A stretch of 64,000 nt of DNA, taken from assembly GCA_018261905.1 (NCBI GenBank), contig JAGTRU010000006.1, positions 62,001 to 126,000 of the forward strand, read 5' to 3'. The notes beneath the pieces were generated by a model, which was not told where the DNA came from, did no database searches, and worked only from the letters and a program-made list of their open reading frames with translations. This DNA comes from Pseudomonadota bacterium (GTDB taxonomy: Bacteria > Pseudomonadota > Gammaproteobacteria > Burkholderiales > Rhodocyclaceae). Position 1 is the stretch's first letter; every line of letters starts with the position of its first letter. A program made the translations under genes and the position numbers. Below are positions 43,494 to 52,022 of the stretch, piece by piece.

Positions 43494-43703
43494 CGTTTCT
43501 CTCCTCGCAAGCGTACGAATACTTCTGTCGAAAGTAGGGTCGTCACCCCGCCTGCCGCGTTCGCGGCGCGGACCAGGAGGCGGGTGGCCTATGCCTTAAG
43601 CACATATCGCGCCTGGTCGTGCTGGGAGGAAACGTCCGCGCTAGCCAGTCGCTCCACGAGAGAGGTGTTACCCCAGCCGGCTCGGGCCGGCCACCGGCGA
43701 TTC

Positions 43704-44198
43704 TCAGTTCTTCAAGAGCAGCGGCGTTGCCGCGTCGAGGTCGGCTTTCTTGATCATGCCGACTTTTTTCTCGATGACTTGGCCGTTACGGTCGATGAAC
43801 AGCGTGAAGGGGAGGCCGCCGATGTTGTTGCCGAGGGCCTGCATCAGGGGGATGCCTTTTTCCTTGGTAAGGAAGATCGGGTAATCGATGTTGTTGGCCT
43901 TGACGAACTCCCTGACCGCCTCGGGTTTATCTTCGAGGCCGAGGCCGAGGACTTCGATCTTGCCTTTTTGCGCCGCCCGGAATCTGATCAGTTCGGGCAT
44001 TTCCTGGCGGCAGGGGGCGCACCAGCGGGCCCAAAAATTGACCACCAGCGGTTTGCCGCGGTAGCGTTCGAGCGCCACCGGCTTGTCGTCGAGGTCGTTC
44101 AGCGTGGCGGCGAAGAGCGGCGCCGAGGCGGCCGGGGTGTCGGCCTTGGCGAGGCCGCCGAGGGCGGCAAAAAGGAGGGCAGCGAAAATTTTTTTCAT
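43704..44198 (-). CDS. TlpA/ResA-like periplasmic thioredoxin
   Basis: Thiol-disulphide reductase of 164 residues with a signal peptide (1-20) and a thioredoxin-fold domain carrying CAPC (60-63, FWARWCAPCRQEMPEL) and the cis-Pro region GGLPFTLFIDRNGQ. TlpA-type proteins reduce SCO or CuA cysteines or apocytochrome c, which suits the divergently encoded SCO/PCuAC operon. Its leader contains a perfect 16-base palindrome GGCGCATCGATGCGCC (44217-44232) and GAAGTTAAACTTC (44246-44258); a RegA-type palindrome is shared with the divergent operon. Confidence 0.85.
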   Translation of the reverse strand: MKKIFAALLFAALGGLAKADTPAASAPLFAATLNDLDDKPVALERYRGKPLVVNFWARWCAPCRQEMPELIRFRAAQKGKIEVLGLGLEDKPEAVREFVKANNIDYPIFLTKEKGIPLMQALGNNIGGLPFTLFIDRNGQVIEKKVGMIKKADLDAATPLLLKN

Positions 44199-44291
44199 GG
44201 ACTTCCGGTGGCAGGCGGCGCATCGATGCGCCGAATGATATACAAGAAGTTAAACTTCAAGGCGCCCTATTTGGCCGCCCGTGGCGCGGCT

Positions 44292-44308
44292 TGCGACAAT
44301 TTGTCGCA
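44292..44308. promoter_or_regulatory. RegA-type palindrome between tlpA and the SCO/PCuAC operon
   Basis: TGCGACAATTTGTCGCA is a perfect 8+1+8 palindrome. A near-identical copy stands before regB (47863-47879). It resembles the GCGNC...GNCGC boxes described for RegA/PrrA/RegR. A TTTGAT at 44345-44350 is a possible -10 about 36 bases downstream. Confidence 0.65.
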
Positions 44309-44415
44309 GGGGGCGGAGCGGCCTGTCGTGGAAAATGGCGCACTGTTTTGATTCCACCGGCCCGCAGATGTCGAACCTGTTGCATGCACTCCTGGCGAAA
44401 GGCCGGTCATATTCG

Positions 44416-44892
44416 GTGAACAAGAAAATCCTGATTGACGCGATAGGCATCCTGCTCATCGCGCTGGTGGTGGTGGTCGGCTACAAGCTGTCGCCGATCC
44501 TGTTGCCCAAGGCCGATCTGACGGTGCAGCCGGAGGCTGCCTGCGATTTGAATCATCAGGCCTGCGCGGCGAACTTGCCCGGGGGCGGGCGGGTCGAGTT
44601 GTCGAGCAGCGTGCGGCCGGTGCCGATGGTCAAGCCTTTTCAGGTGCAGGTGACGGTCAGCGGTTTGACGCCGGCGCGGGTCGAGGTCGATTTTGCCGGG
44701 ATCGACATGCAGATGGGGCTGAACCGGCCCTTGCTGCAAGACCAGGGCGGTGGCCGTTACGTTGCCGAAGTCAGCCTGCCGGTCTGCATCACCGGTCAGA
44801 TGGATTGGCAGGTGACGGTGCTGATCGAAAGCGGCAATCAGCGGATTGCCATTCCCTATCGCCTGCCGGGAGGTGCCGTCCGTCATGTCTGA
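44416..44892 (+). CDS. membrane-anchored FixH/YtkA-like protein of unknown function
   Basis: A protein of about 158 residues with one N-terminal TM helix (ILIDAIGILLIALVVVVGYKL) and a periplasmic beta-rich domain (FQVQVTVSGLTPARVEVDFAGIDMQMGLNRPLL, then GRYVAEVSLPVCITGQMDWQVTVLIE). The DMQMGLN and M-W strand pattern is like FixH/YtkA-type domains that accompany copper oxidase assembly, but I do not recognise it firmly. Start is uncertain: GTG 44416 puts the TM helix at the N-terminus, ATG 44368 is an alternative, and neither has a good ribosome site. It overlaps the SCO gene by 8 bases. Confidence 0.65.
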   Translation: MNKKILIDAIGILLIALVVVVGYKLSPILLPKADLTVQPEAACDLNHQACAANLPGGGRVELSSSVRPVPMVKPFQVQVTVSGLTPARVEVDFAGIDMQMGLNRPLLQDQGGGRYVAEVSLPVCITGQMDWQVTVLIESGNQRIAIPYRLPGGAVRHV

Positions 44893-45487
44893 ACGTCTAT
44901 TGCTGGCGATTGCCGCCAGTCTCGCGGCCTTCGTGCTGGCCCTGGCGCTTTTCTGGCAGCCGGAGATTCCCGAACGGCCGTTGCCGGTTCCCGGCTTGGC
45001 GGCCGGCGGCGACTTTACCCTGGAGTCGGCGGGCGGCCCGGTTTCCCTGCGCGACTACGCCGGTAAGGTGGTGCTCGTCTATTTCGGCTACACCTATTGT
45101 CCGGATGTCTGTCCGACCTCGCTGGCGGCGACGGCCGAGGGCTTGAAACGGCTCAAGCCGGAGGAACTGAGCCGGGTGGCGATGCTCTTCGTTTCGGTCG
45201 ATCCGCAACGCGACACGCCGGCCCGTCTCAAGGACTACGCCCAGTTTTTCCATCCGGCCATCGTCGGACTCACCGGCACGCCGCAAAATCTGGCCGAAAT
45301 CGCCCGCCGCTACGGTGTCTTTTACGCCCGGCAGCCGCTCGATACGGCGACCGGCAATTATGTCGTCGATCATTCGTCCGATACCTATATCGTCGGCGCC
45401 GACGGCAAGCTGGTCGGCAAGATCGCCCACGCCACGCCGCCCGATCAGGTGGTGGTGGCGATCCGCAAATATTTGAATCAACCCTGA
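44885..45487 (+). CDS. SCO1/SenC copper chaperone (second copy)
   Basis: Membrane-anchored copper chaperone for cytochrome oxidase CuA assembly, 200 residues: TM about 5-25, thioredoxin fold with C72/C76 in GYTYCPDVCP and the ligand His163 (VVDHSSDTYIV). It is followed 13 bases later by PCuAC, its usual partner. In Rhodobacter the SCO homologue (SenC/PrrC) is encoded inside the RegB-RegA locus; here it lies in the convergent operon next to regA. Start ATG 44885 overlaps the previous gene. Confidence 0.9.
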   Translation: MSERLLLAIAASLAAFVLALALFWQPEIPERPLPVPGLAAGGDFTLESAGGPVSLRDYAGKVVLVYFGYTYCPDVCPTSLAATAEGLKRLKPEELSRVAMLFVSVDPQRDTPARLKDYAQFFHPAIVGLTGTPQNLAEIARRYGVFYARQPLDTATGNYVVDHSSDTYIVGADGKLVGKIAHATPPDQVVVAIRKYLNQP

Positions 45488-45500
45488 GGAGTGCAATTCG

Positions 45501-45962
45501 ATGAAACGATTATCCCTGTTGGCGGCCTCTCTGCTATTCTCGGCCGGCGTGCTCGCCGCGGCGGCCGACAACGTGAGCGTGGACAAACCCTACGTCCGCC
45601 TGGCGCCGCCCAGCGCACCGACGACCGGCGCCTTCATGGTGATCCGCAACACGGGCGAGAAGGATATCAAGGTGGTCAAGGCCGATAACTCGGCTTCCCG
45701 CTTGACCGAGCTGCACACCCATTTGAACGAAGGCGGCGTCATGAAAATGCGTCCGGTGCCGGCCATCGAAGTCAAGGCCAAGGGTGAGGCCGTACTGCAG
45801 CCGGGCGGCCTGCATGTCATGCTGATCGATCTCAAGGCGCCGCTCAAGGAAGGCGATGTCGTGCCGATCACCCTGAGCTTCGACGATGGCAGCAGCAAGA
45901 GGGTCGAGGCCACGGTGCAACGGCCGATGCCGATGCCGGCGACGGAGCATCTGCACCACTAG
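45501..45962 (+). CDS. periplasmic copper chaperone PCu(A)C
   Basis: Delivers Cu(I) to cytochrome c oxidase (CuA or via SCO). The 153-residue protein has a signal peptide (1-20) and the exact family copper motif H-X10-M-X21-H-X-M: H72, M83, H105, M107. The C-terminal tail MPMPATEHLHH adds further Met/His. Ribosome site GAGGAG before ATG 45501; last gene of the copper-delivery operon, ending at a strong terminator. Confidence 0.93.
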   Translation: MKRLSLLAASLLFSAGVLAAAADNVSVDKPYVRLAPPSAPTTGAFMVIRNTGEKDIKVVKADNSASRLTELHTHLNEGGVMKMRPVPAIEVKAKGEAVLQPGGLHVMLIDLKAPLKEGDVVPITLSFDDGSSKRVEATVQRPMPMPATEHLHH

Positions 45963-45987
45963 CACGCTGACGCCGGGAGACCTGCAA

Positions 45988-46011
45988 GGGCCGGAGCAAT
46001 CCGGCCCTTTT
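45988..46011 (+). terminator. intrinsic terminator after PCuAC
   Basis: GGGCCGGA, GCAA loop, TCCGGCCC, then TTTT. It lies between the convergent PCuAC and regA genes and touches the regA stop codon. Confidence 0.88.
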
Positions 46012-46544
46012 CAGTTCTTGACCGGATGTTTGCCCAGTTTGCGCTGCAGGGTGCGGCGATGCATTTTCAGGGCGCGGGCGGTGGCCGAGATGTTGCCGTC
46101 GTTTTCGTTGAGAATACGCTGGATATGCTCCCATTCCAGGCGGTCGACGGAGAGCGGCTCGTCCGGTGCCGGCAGATCGAGGTCCGGCCCGTCGTCAGGC
46201 TCGAAAGCGCCGAGGATGGCTTCGATTTCGACCGGCTTGGCCAGGTACTGGATGGCGCCCAGTTTGATCGCGTCGACCGCGGTGGTGATGCTGGCATAGC
46301 CGGTCAGGACGACGATCCGGCACGCCGGGTTGATGGCCAGCAGGTCGGGGATCAGCGCCAGGCCGGAAGCGCCGTTCAGGTTGAGATCGAGGACGACGCG
46401 TTGCGGTGCCAGTTGGCGGGCCAGGGTCAGGGCGCCGGCCGGGTCAAGCGCCCCCTGGGCATGGTGGCCGCGGCGTTCCAGGGTGCGCACCAGGATGGCA
46501 TTGAACGCCGGGTCGTCGTCGATGATCAGGGTCAATGTTTTCAT
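46011..46544 (-). CDS. regA: RegA/PrrA/ActR-family response regulator
   Basis: Global redox response regulator, 177 residues. Receiver domain with DDD (9-11) and phospho-Asp53 (VVLDLNLNGASG), a proline-containing linker, and the short Fis-type helix-turn-helix NISATARALKMHRRTLQRKL that is highly conserved in RegA/PrrA/RoxR proteins. Its ATG overlaps the regB stop by four bases. In other proteobacteria RegA controls terminal oxidases and electron transport, which fits the adjoining SCO/PCuAC operon and the palindromes at 44292 and 47863. Confidence 0.92.
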   Translation of the reverse strand: MKTLTLIIDDDPAFNAILVRTLERRGHHAQGALDPAGALTLARQLAPQRVVLDLNLNGASGLALIPDLLAINPACRIVVLTGYASITTAVDAIKLGAIQYLAKPVEIEAILGAFEPDDGPDLDLPAPDEPLSVDRLEWEHIQRILNENDGNISATARALKMHRRTLQRKLGKHPVKN

Positions 46545-47815
46545 GGGGCAGTCAGGGGAATTTCGATGCGGGCGAGGGCGCCGCCCGTCTCCGGGTTGCT
46601 CAGGCTGAGGCGGCCGCCCAGTTGTTCGATGGCGCTGCGGGTCAGCATCAAGCCGATGCCGCTGCCCCGTTCATGCGGCGGAAAGCTGCTCTGGCCGGCC
46701 CCTTTCAGGACGGCGGCCGGAAAACCGGGGCCGCGGTCGCGAATGTCGATGCAGAGGTCGCGACTCGACCAACTGAGGCGCAGTTCGAGCGGACTGGCCC
46801 CGCTGGCATTGGCCGCGTTGTTCAAAAGGTTGAGGACGGCCTGTTCCAGCCGGGGGTCGGCGGTGATCGACGGGGCCGGGCCGTCGCTGGTGCATAGCAG
46901 TCGGCTGCCGGTCTGCGGCCGAACCGCATGCCAGTGCAGGCGGACGGCAGCGAGCCAGCGATCGGCCGCTTGGCGCGGGGTGTTTTCCAGGCGTTCGGCC
47001 CCGGCCCGGCGCGACAGGCCGGTGATGATCTGTTTGCAGACGCCGATTTGCTGACGGAGCTGGGCGATATCCTGGCGCGCCGTTTCCGGCAGCGCCGGAT
47101 GCTCGGCGAACTCGTGGGCCAACTCACCGGCGAGCAGCGCCATGCTGCCGAGGGGCGTGCCCAGTTCGTGGGCGGCGCCGGCCGCCAGCGTCCCCATGGC
47201 CATTACCCGTTCGTCGCGCAGGGCCTGCTCGCGGGCGGCGGCGAGTTCGGCGTCGCGCTGGCGGATCAGCCGCGTCATGCGGACGATGAACCAGGCGATC
47301 ATCGTCGCCGAAACGACGAAGGTCAGCCACATGCCGACCAGATGCAGGTGGGTGGCGCGGCTGGCATCCGGCATCGGCAGCGGGATATAGAAAAACATCA
47401 GGAGCGAGTAGGCGCCAACGGCGACCAGGCCGATTCCCAGTACGCCGGGCCAGGGCAGGGTCAGCGCGGCAATCGAAACGAGCGGCAGGAGCAGCGAAAT
47501 AAGCGGGTTGGTGGCGCCGCCGCTGAAAAACACCAGGGCGCTGAGGGCGACGATGTCGACCAGCAACTGGCTGAAAAACTCGTTGGCGGTCGCCGCTTGG
47601 GTTTTTTGCAGATGCCAGTGGGTAATCGCGTTGAAGCAGCCGGCGACGCCAATGATGGCTAGCAACAGGGGTTGCTGCACCGGAATGTCGAGCAGGCCGG
47701 GGGCCAGCGCGACGAGCAGCATGGTGGCGGCGAGCACCAGCCAGCGACTGGCCACCAGACGCCGCAGGTTGGCGAAATGCTCGGTACCGTCAGCGGCACA
47801 GGAAATGAAAGACAT
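46541..47815 (-). CDS. regB: RegB/PrrB-family redox sensor histidine kinase
   Basis: Membrane kinase of 424 residues with about six TM helices (27-180). RegB-specific marks: the quinone-site heptapeptide GGATNPL at 99-105, phospho-acceptor His216 in AAGAAHELGTPLGSM, and Cys260 in QIGVCKQII, which aligns with the redox-active cysteine of RegB. These indicate sensing of ubiquinone pool and thiol redox state. No ribosome site precedes ATG 47815, and a CATAAT -10 ends only 7 bases upstream, so the mRNA may be leaderless. Confidence 0.92.
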   Translation of the reverse strand: MSFISCAADGTEHFANLRRLVASRWLVLAATMLLVALAPGLLDIPVQQPLLLAIIGVAGCFNAITHWHLQKTQAATANEFFSQLLVDIVALSALVFFSGGATNPLISLLLPLVSIAALTLPWPGVLGIGLVAVGAYSLLMFFYIPLPMPDASRATHLHLVGMWLTFVVSATMIAWFIVRMTRLIRQRDAELAAAREQALRDERVMAMGTLAAGAAHELGTPLGSMALLAGELAHEFAEHPALPETARQDIAQLRQQIGVCKQIITGLSRRAGAERLENTPRQAADRWLAAVRLHWHAVRPQTGSRLLCTSDGPAPSITADPRLEQAVLNLLNNAANASGASPLELRLSWSSRDLCIDIRDRGPGFPAAVLKGAGQSSFPPHERGSGIGLMLTRSAIEQLGGRLSLSNPETGGALARIEIPLTAP

Positions 47816-47862
47816 GGGGCGAATTATGCGTGATTTGCCCCCGTTTATCGCGCCCGGCAGCC

Positions 47863-47879
47863 TGCGACAATTCGTCGCA
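47863..47879. promoter_or_regulatory. RegA-type palindrome upstream of regB
   Basis: TGCGACAATTCGTCGCA differs from the 44292 palindrome at one base. On the minus strand it lies 34 bases before a CATAAT -10 (47828-47823), a distance suited to activation. It suggests RegA autoregulation. Confidence 0.65.
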
Positions 47880-47884
47880 GCGTC

Positions 47885-48496
47885 CTAATGCGGATCGCGG
47901 ATGCGCATTTCCGATTTTTCTATGACCTTGCCGAAGGCATACAACAGGTCGGGGTCGTGCTTGATGCCGACTTCGCTGGCCAGGATATCCATGATTGCCG
48001 TGTGCCGGCGCGGCGGATGGTAGGGGCGGCTGGTCGCAATCGCATCGTAGCTGTCGGTCAGCGAGATGATGCGCGAGAAGACGGGAATTTGCGTGCCGCT
48101 CAGCCCGTCGGGATAGCCCGAGCCGTCGAAGCGCTCATGGTGATGGCGGATCATGTGGGCAACTTCGGTCGATTTCCGGCAGCCGATGGCCAGGATGATG
48201 CGCTCGCCGATCAGCGTGTGCTGCTTCATGCATTCCCACTCCTCGTCGTCGAAGGGGCTGGCCTTGTGCAGGACCTGGTCGGGAATGCCGATTTTGCCAA
48301 TGTCGTGAAATTGCGCGCCGAGCGCCAGCAAGTCGAGTTCTTCCTGGGTGAAGTCGAGGTGGCGGGCCAACTCGGCCGAGAGCTGGATGACCCGTTCCGA
48401 ATGGGCCCGGGTGTGATGGTCCCGTTCTCCCAGGGCGACGCTGAGCGATTGCGCAAGATTTTGCAGGGGGATGTAATCAGGAGGCGGGAGAGACAT
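47885..48496 (-). CDS. soluble HD-GYP c-di-GMP phosphodiesterase
   Basis: A compact 203-residue enzyme that is almost entirely one HD-GYP domain: SVALGERDHHTRAHSERV, HD pair in FHDIGKIGIPD, HHHERFDGSGYPDGLSG (GYP intact) and SLTDSYDAIAT. No sensory or receiver domain is attached. ATG 48496 is chosen because GGAAG lies about 10 bases upstream; a TTG at 48541 is the alternative. It lies immediately upstream of regB on the same strand, with the RegA palindrome in between. Confidence 0.88.
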   Translation of the reverse strand: MSLPPPDYIPLQNLAQSLSVALGERDHHTRAHSERVIQLSAELARHLDFTQEELDLLALGAQFHDIGKIGIPDQVLHKASPFDDEEWECMKQHTLIGERIILAIGCRKSTEVAHMIRHHHERFDGSGYPDGLSGTQIPVFSRIISLTDSYDAIATSRPYHPPRRHTAIMDILASEVGIKHDPDLLYAFGKVIEKSEMRIRDPH

Positions 48497-48602
48497 GTTT
48501 CGGGGGCTTCCGGTGAGGGGCACGTCACGGTGGACCGCCAAACCTGCGCCGAGGTTCAGGACAATTCCCCAGTCGGCGTGGTCGCTGCTCGCCCGGGCTG
48601 CC

Positions 48603-49991
48603 TCAGGCCGGAAGCCGGAGCTCGAAGGTAGTCAGGCCATTCGCCGAACGTACGGCAACTTCGCCGCCGTGGGCGCGGGCGATCGAGCGCGTGATGGCCA
48701 GGCCGAGGCCGGCCCCCTCGCCGAACCGTTGGCGCGACGGGTCCACCCGATAGAAGCGGTCGAACAGGCGGGGCAGATGTTCCGGGGCGATGCTTGGGCC
48801 GCTGTTTTCTACCGAGAGAACGACGTTTGCAGGGTCGTCGGCGATGCGCAAGGTAATCCGGCCCTTTTCCGGCGTGTGCCGGACTGCGTTGGAGAGCAGG
48901 TTGCCGATGGCGCGGCGCAGCATCAGCCGGTCGCCGGGCACCCTGCCGCTTCCCGTACAGTTCAGCGTGATGCCTTTCTCCTCGACCACGGCCTCGTAGA
49001 ACTCGGCCAGGCTGCCGATTTCGGCTGCCAGGTCGACCGTCTCGCAATGCGGCACGGCGAGTTCGTTATCCGACTTGGCGAGGAACAGCATGTCGGCGAT
49101 CGTCCGCGACAGGCGCTCGAATTCTTCGGCGTTGGAAGCGAGGATGTCCTGGTATTCGGCCAAGCTCCGCGTCTTGGCCAGGGTCACCTGGGTTTGCGTC
49201 AGCAGGTTGCTGACCGGGGTGCGCAGTTCGTGGGCGAGGTCGGACGAAAAATCGGAAAGCCGGCGAAACGACTCTTCGAGGCGGGCCAGCATTTCATTGA
49301 GGGTTTGGGCGACCTCGGCCAGTTCGTCGGGAATGGTGCCGACGGTCAGGCGCTGATCGAGACGATCGGCGGTAATACCGGCCGCGCCGCGGCTGATCGT
49401 GCGCAGCGGCGCCAGCCCGCGCCGGGCCGCCAACCAGCCGAGAAAGCCGGTGAGCAGGGCGGCCAGACCGACGATTTTCCACAATGCGGCCGTGAAGGTG
49501 TGCATGAAATGTTCGTGGTGGGAGAGGTCGGTGGCCACCGCCACCAAGGCCGGTGGCGCACCGGCGATGCCAGTCGCCAGGCGGACGGCCAGGCCGCGAT
49601 AGGGCCGCTGCTGCGGATCGCTCCACTGGCTCGGCCGGGGCGCCCGGGCGCCGGCCGCGCTCAGCAACTCGGGCGGGAAGTGGGCGCCGGGCGTGGCATA
49701 AAGGGCCCGACCATCGGGCTGACGGACGAGCACCGTCAACCCGTGGTGGCCGATCAGCGCATCCGCCAACGGCTCGGGCAGCGCCTCCAGTTCGGCCGGC
49801 GAGCGGGCTTTTTCCAGCGTGTGGCGGAGCAGTTCGAGTTTGCCGTCAAGCAGTTCCATGTCGAGCTCTTCGAAATGGCGCTCGACCAGCCAGCCGACCT
49901 GGAGTGCCAAGAGCAGCAAGACGGTGGTCGAGACCGCGGCAAACAGCAGGGTCAGGCGCAGGGTCAGCGACTTGCCGCCGATCAGCCGCAC
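48603..49991 (-). CDS. cusS: CusS-like heavy-metal sensor histidine kinase
   Basis: Inner-membrane sensor of periplasmic Cu(I)/Ag(I), 462 residues: TM about 12-33, periplasmic domain to about 165, TM about 172-190, HAMP, His254 in [17 protein letters not shown] (typical of CusS/CopS/CzcS), N-box [14 protein letters not shown] and [10 protein letters not shown]. Starts with GTG 49991, overlapping the cusR stop by 10 bases. Paired with cusR and divergent from the copper-resistance genes. Confidence 0.9.
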   Translation of the reverse strand: MRLIGGKSLTLRLTLLFAAVSTTVLLLLALQVGWLVERHFEELDMELLDGKLELLRHTLEKARSPAELEALPEPLADALIGHHGLTVLVRQPDGRALYATPGAHFPPELLSAAGARAPRPSQWSDPQQRPYRGLAVRLATGIAGAPPALVAVATDLSHHEHFMHTFTAALWKIVGLAALLTGFLGWLAARRGLAPLRTISRGAAGITADRLDQRLTVGTIPDELAEVAQTLNEMLARLEESFRRLSDFSSDLAHELRTPVSNLLTQTQVTLAKTRSLAEYQDILASNAEEFERLSRTIADMLFLAKSDNELAVPHCETVDLAAEIGSLAEFYEAVVEEKGITLNCTGSGRVPGDRLMLRRAIGNLLSNAVRHTPEKGRITLRIADDPANVVLSVENSGPSIAPEHLPRLFDRFYRVDPSRQRFGEGAGLGLAITRSIARAHGGEVAVRSANGLTTFELRLPA

Positions 49992-50665
49992 TCGGCGGTC
50001 TCCAGAACGTAGCCCATGCCGCGCACGGTACGGATCAGCTTCGGTTCGAAACCGTCATCCATTTTCGCCCGCAGGCGGCGAACGGCGACTTCGATGACAT
50101 TGGTGTCGCTGTCGAAATTCATGTCCCAGACCTGGGAGGCGATCAGCGAGCGCGGCAGCACCTCGCCCTGGCGGCGCAACAGCAGTTCGAGCAGGGCGAA
50201 TTCTTTCGACGTCAGGTCGATCTTCTTGCCGGCTCGCGTCACCCGCCGGCGCAGCAGGTCGAGTTCGAGGTCGGCGGCATTGAGCCGATCGGCCTCCTTG
50301 GCCTTGCCGCCGCGCCGCAGCAGGGTCCGGACGCGGGCCAGCAGTTCGGAAAAGGCGAACGGCTTGACCAGGTAGTCGTCGGCGCCGAGTTCCAGGCCCT
50401 TGACCCGGTCATCGACGGCATCGCGCGCCGTCAGGAAAAGTACCGGCATTTCCTTGCCGGCCCGGCGGATGCCTTGCAGCACCTGCCAGCCGTCGAGGCC
50501 GGGCAGCATCACGTCGAGAATCGCCAAGTCGTAGGCGTCGGTCAAGGCCAGGTGCAGGCCGTCCACTCCGTTGCGCCCCAGGTCGACGACGTAGCCGGCT
50601 TCGCTCAGGCCCTGCCGCAGGTAATCGCCGGTTTTCGGTTCGTCTTCGACGACCAGGATTTTCAT
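49982..50665 (-). CDS. cusR: CusR/CopR-like heavy-metal response regulator
   Basis: OmpR-family activator of 227 residues with phospho-Asp51, K in [16 protein letters not shown] and a winged helix ([49 protein letters not shown]) that is characteristic of CusR/CopR/CzcR. ATG 50665 gives the usual MKILVVEDE start with AAGGA eight bases upstream; ATG 50671 is a near alternative. Likely ligand of the ATTAC-N6-GTAAT boxes at 50730 and 51469. Confidence 0.9.
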   Translation of the reverse strand: MKILVVEDEPKTGDYLRQGLSEAGYVVDLGRNGVDGLHLALTDAYDLAILDVMLPGLDGWQVLQGIRRAGKEMPVLFLTARDAVDDRVKGLELGADDYLVKPFAFSELLARVRTLLRRGGKAKEADRLNAADLELDLLRRRVTRAGKKIDLTSKEFALLELLLRRQGEVLPRSLIASQVWDMNFDSDTNVIEVAVRRLRAKMDDGFEPKLIRTVRGMGYVLETAECG

Positions 50666-50729
50666 GTTCATTTTCCTTGCCACCACATATCCATGCCATT
50701 CTGCGCCAGCGCGGAGGGCCGGACCCGCA

Positions 50730-50747
50730 GATTACGGAAATGTAATC
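50730..50747. promoter_or_regulatory. CopR/CusR-type box 1
   Basis: GATTACGGAAATGTAATC is an inverted repeat ATTAC-N6-GTAAT in the divergent region between cusR and the cytochrome c gene. Similarity with box 2 continues downstream (CATCGGTCAG against CATAGGTCAG), so promoter elements are conserved too. Confidence 0.75.
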
Positions 50748-50814
50748 CATCGGTCAGTTTCCCGTTACCCGGCATGCCAGAAAATTGCACCATTCAACAT
50801 TCGGGAAACCTTCC

Positions 50815-51456
50815 ATGAGAAAAATCCTGTTGGGCGCGTTGGGCATGCTGAGCCTCGGTATCGTAGCGGCAGCCGCCCTGACGCAGATGGGCTTTCCCGA
50901 CTTCGCGGCCGACAGCCCGCATGGCCCGGTCCTCCATCGCCTCATCGAATGGGCCCGGGAACGGTCGGTCGCCCGCCGGACCGCCGATATTGCGGTGCCG
51001 ACCGACCTGGCCGATGCCGGCCGAATCCGCCGCGGCGCCGGCAATTACGATGCCATGTGCGCGGGCTGCCACCTGGTGCCGGGCGTCGAGAACTCGGAAA
51101 TCCGCAAGGGCCTCTATCCGACGCCGCCGAACCTTGCCCAGCCGGTTGCCGATTCGAACGCGACGGACGCCCGCCATTTCTGGATCATCAAACACGGCCT
51201 CAAGGCCTCGGGCATGGCGGCCTGGTCGAAAGCCGGCATGGCAGACGAGTCGATCTGGGATCTCACCGCCTTCATCAAGACCCTGCCCAGCCTTTCCCCG
51301 GAAGAATACCGCCGGCAGGTCGAGGCGAGCGACGGACATTCCCACGCCGGCATGGACGGGCACGGAGCCGGCCAGGAAACGGCGCCGGCCGGCGAGCACG
51401 AGCCCCATCACGAGGCCAAACCACACGCCCACGACCACGGCGGAGACGGCCATTGA
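50815..51456 (+). CDS. copper-block c-type cytochrome with His-rich tail
   Basis: A secreted or membrane-anchored monoheme cytochrome of 213 residues. N-terminal hydrophobic segment (3-24), haem site CAGCH at 82-86, a class I fold with GLKASGMAAWSK supplying the probable Met ligand, and a C-terminal tail (about 175-213) crowded with His and Met (GHSHAGMDGHGAG, then EHEPHHEAKPHAHDHGGDGH). The tail is an obvious metal-binding region. It is the first gene after CopR box 1, so copper induction is likely; it may oxidise or sequester Cu(I) in the periplasm. Confidence 0.82.
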   Translation: MRKILLGALGMLSLGIVAAAALTQMGFPDFAADSPHGPVLHRLIEWARERSVARRTADIAVPTDLADAGRIRRGAGNYDAMCAGCHLVPGVENSEIRKGLYPTPPNLAQPVADSNATDARHFWIIKHGLKASGMAAWSKAGMADESIWDLTAFIKTLPSLSPEEYRRQVEASDGHSHAGMDGHGAGQETAPAGEHEPHHEAKPHAHDHGGDGH

Positions 51457-51468
51457 CCGGCTGCGGAA

Positions 51469-51486
51469 GATTACCGAAATGTAATC
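51469..51486 (+). promoter_or_regulatory. CopR/CusR-type box 2
   Basis: GATTACCGAAATGTAATC differs from box 1 at one base. It lies 69 bases before the DUF411 gene and probably starts a second copper-inducible transcript covering DUF411-cusF-cusCBA-P-type ATPase. Confidence 0.75.
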
Positions 51487-51554
51487 CATAGGTCAGCCTC
51501 CTGTAGGGATCGCCCCGGCAAACTTGCCACATTCGAATCAAACCGGAACCCGTC

Positions 51555-52004
51555 ATGAAACCACTCTCGCGACTTCGCCCCCTGCCGTTGCTGCTGGCCC
51601 TGCTGGTCGGCACCGGTTCTGTCCGGGCGCAATCCTTGACGGAGGTCGAGGTATTCAAGAGTCCCTACTGCGGCTGCTGCGAAAAATGGGTCGAACACCT
51701 GCAAAAAAACCGATTCACAGTGAACGCCCACAACGTGAACGACGTCCCGGCGGCGCGTAAGCGCCTGGGCATGCCCGAACGTGTTGCCTCCTGCCATACC
51801 GCCAGGGTGGGCGGCTACCTGATCGAGGGCCATGTTCCGGCCGCCGATATCCAGCGCCTGCTCAAGGAAAAACCCAAAGCCGTCGGCCTGGCCGCCCCGG
51901 GCATGCCGCAGGGCTCTCCCGGCATGGAGACCGCCACCCCGGTGCCTTATCAGACGCTGCTCGTCCAGGCCGACGGCAGCACCACCGTTTTCGCCAAACA
52001 CTGA
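51555..52004 (+). CDS. DUF411 periplasmic metal-binding protein
   Basis: A 149-residue exported protein (signal peptide 1-25) of the DUF411/CopG family found in copper and silver resistance loci. The thioredoxin-like N-terminal half has YCGCCEKW with cysteines 39, 41 and 42, and a second conserved Cys/His site SCHTARVGGYLIEGHVPA. A Met-rich C-terminal stretch (GMPQGSPGMETA) may add copper ligands. First gene after CopR box 2. Confidence 0.85.
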   Translation: MKPLSRLRPLPLLLALLVGTGSVRAQSLTEVEVFKSPYCGCCEKWVEHLQKNRFTVNAHNVNDVPAARKRLGMPERVASCHTARVGGYLIEGHVPAADIQRLLKEKPKAVGLAAPGMPQGSPGMETATPVPYQTLLVQADGSTTVFAKH

Positions 52005-52022
52005 CCCCCAAGGAGAATCGTC

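Noticed and set aside
43595..43600. CTTAAG upstream of the first SCO gene as a QseB-type site
   Set aside because: A single half-site with no partner at 11 bp in either direction.
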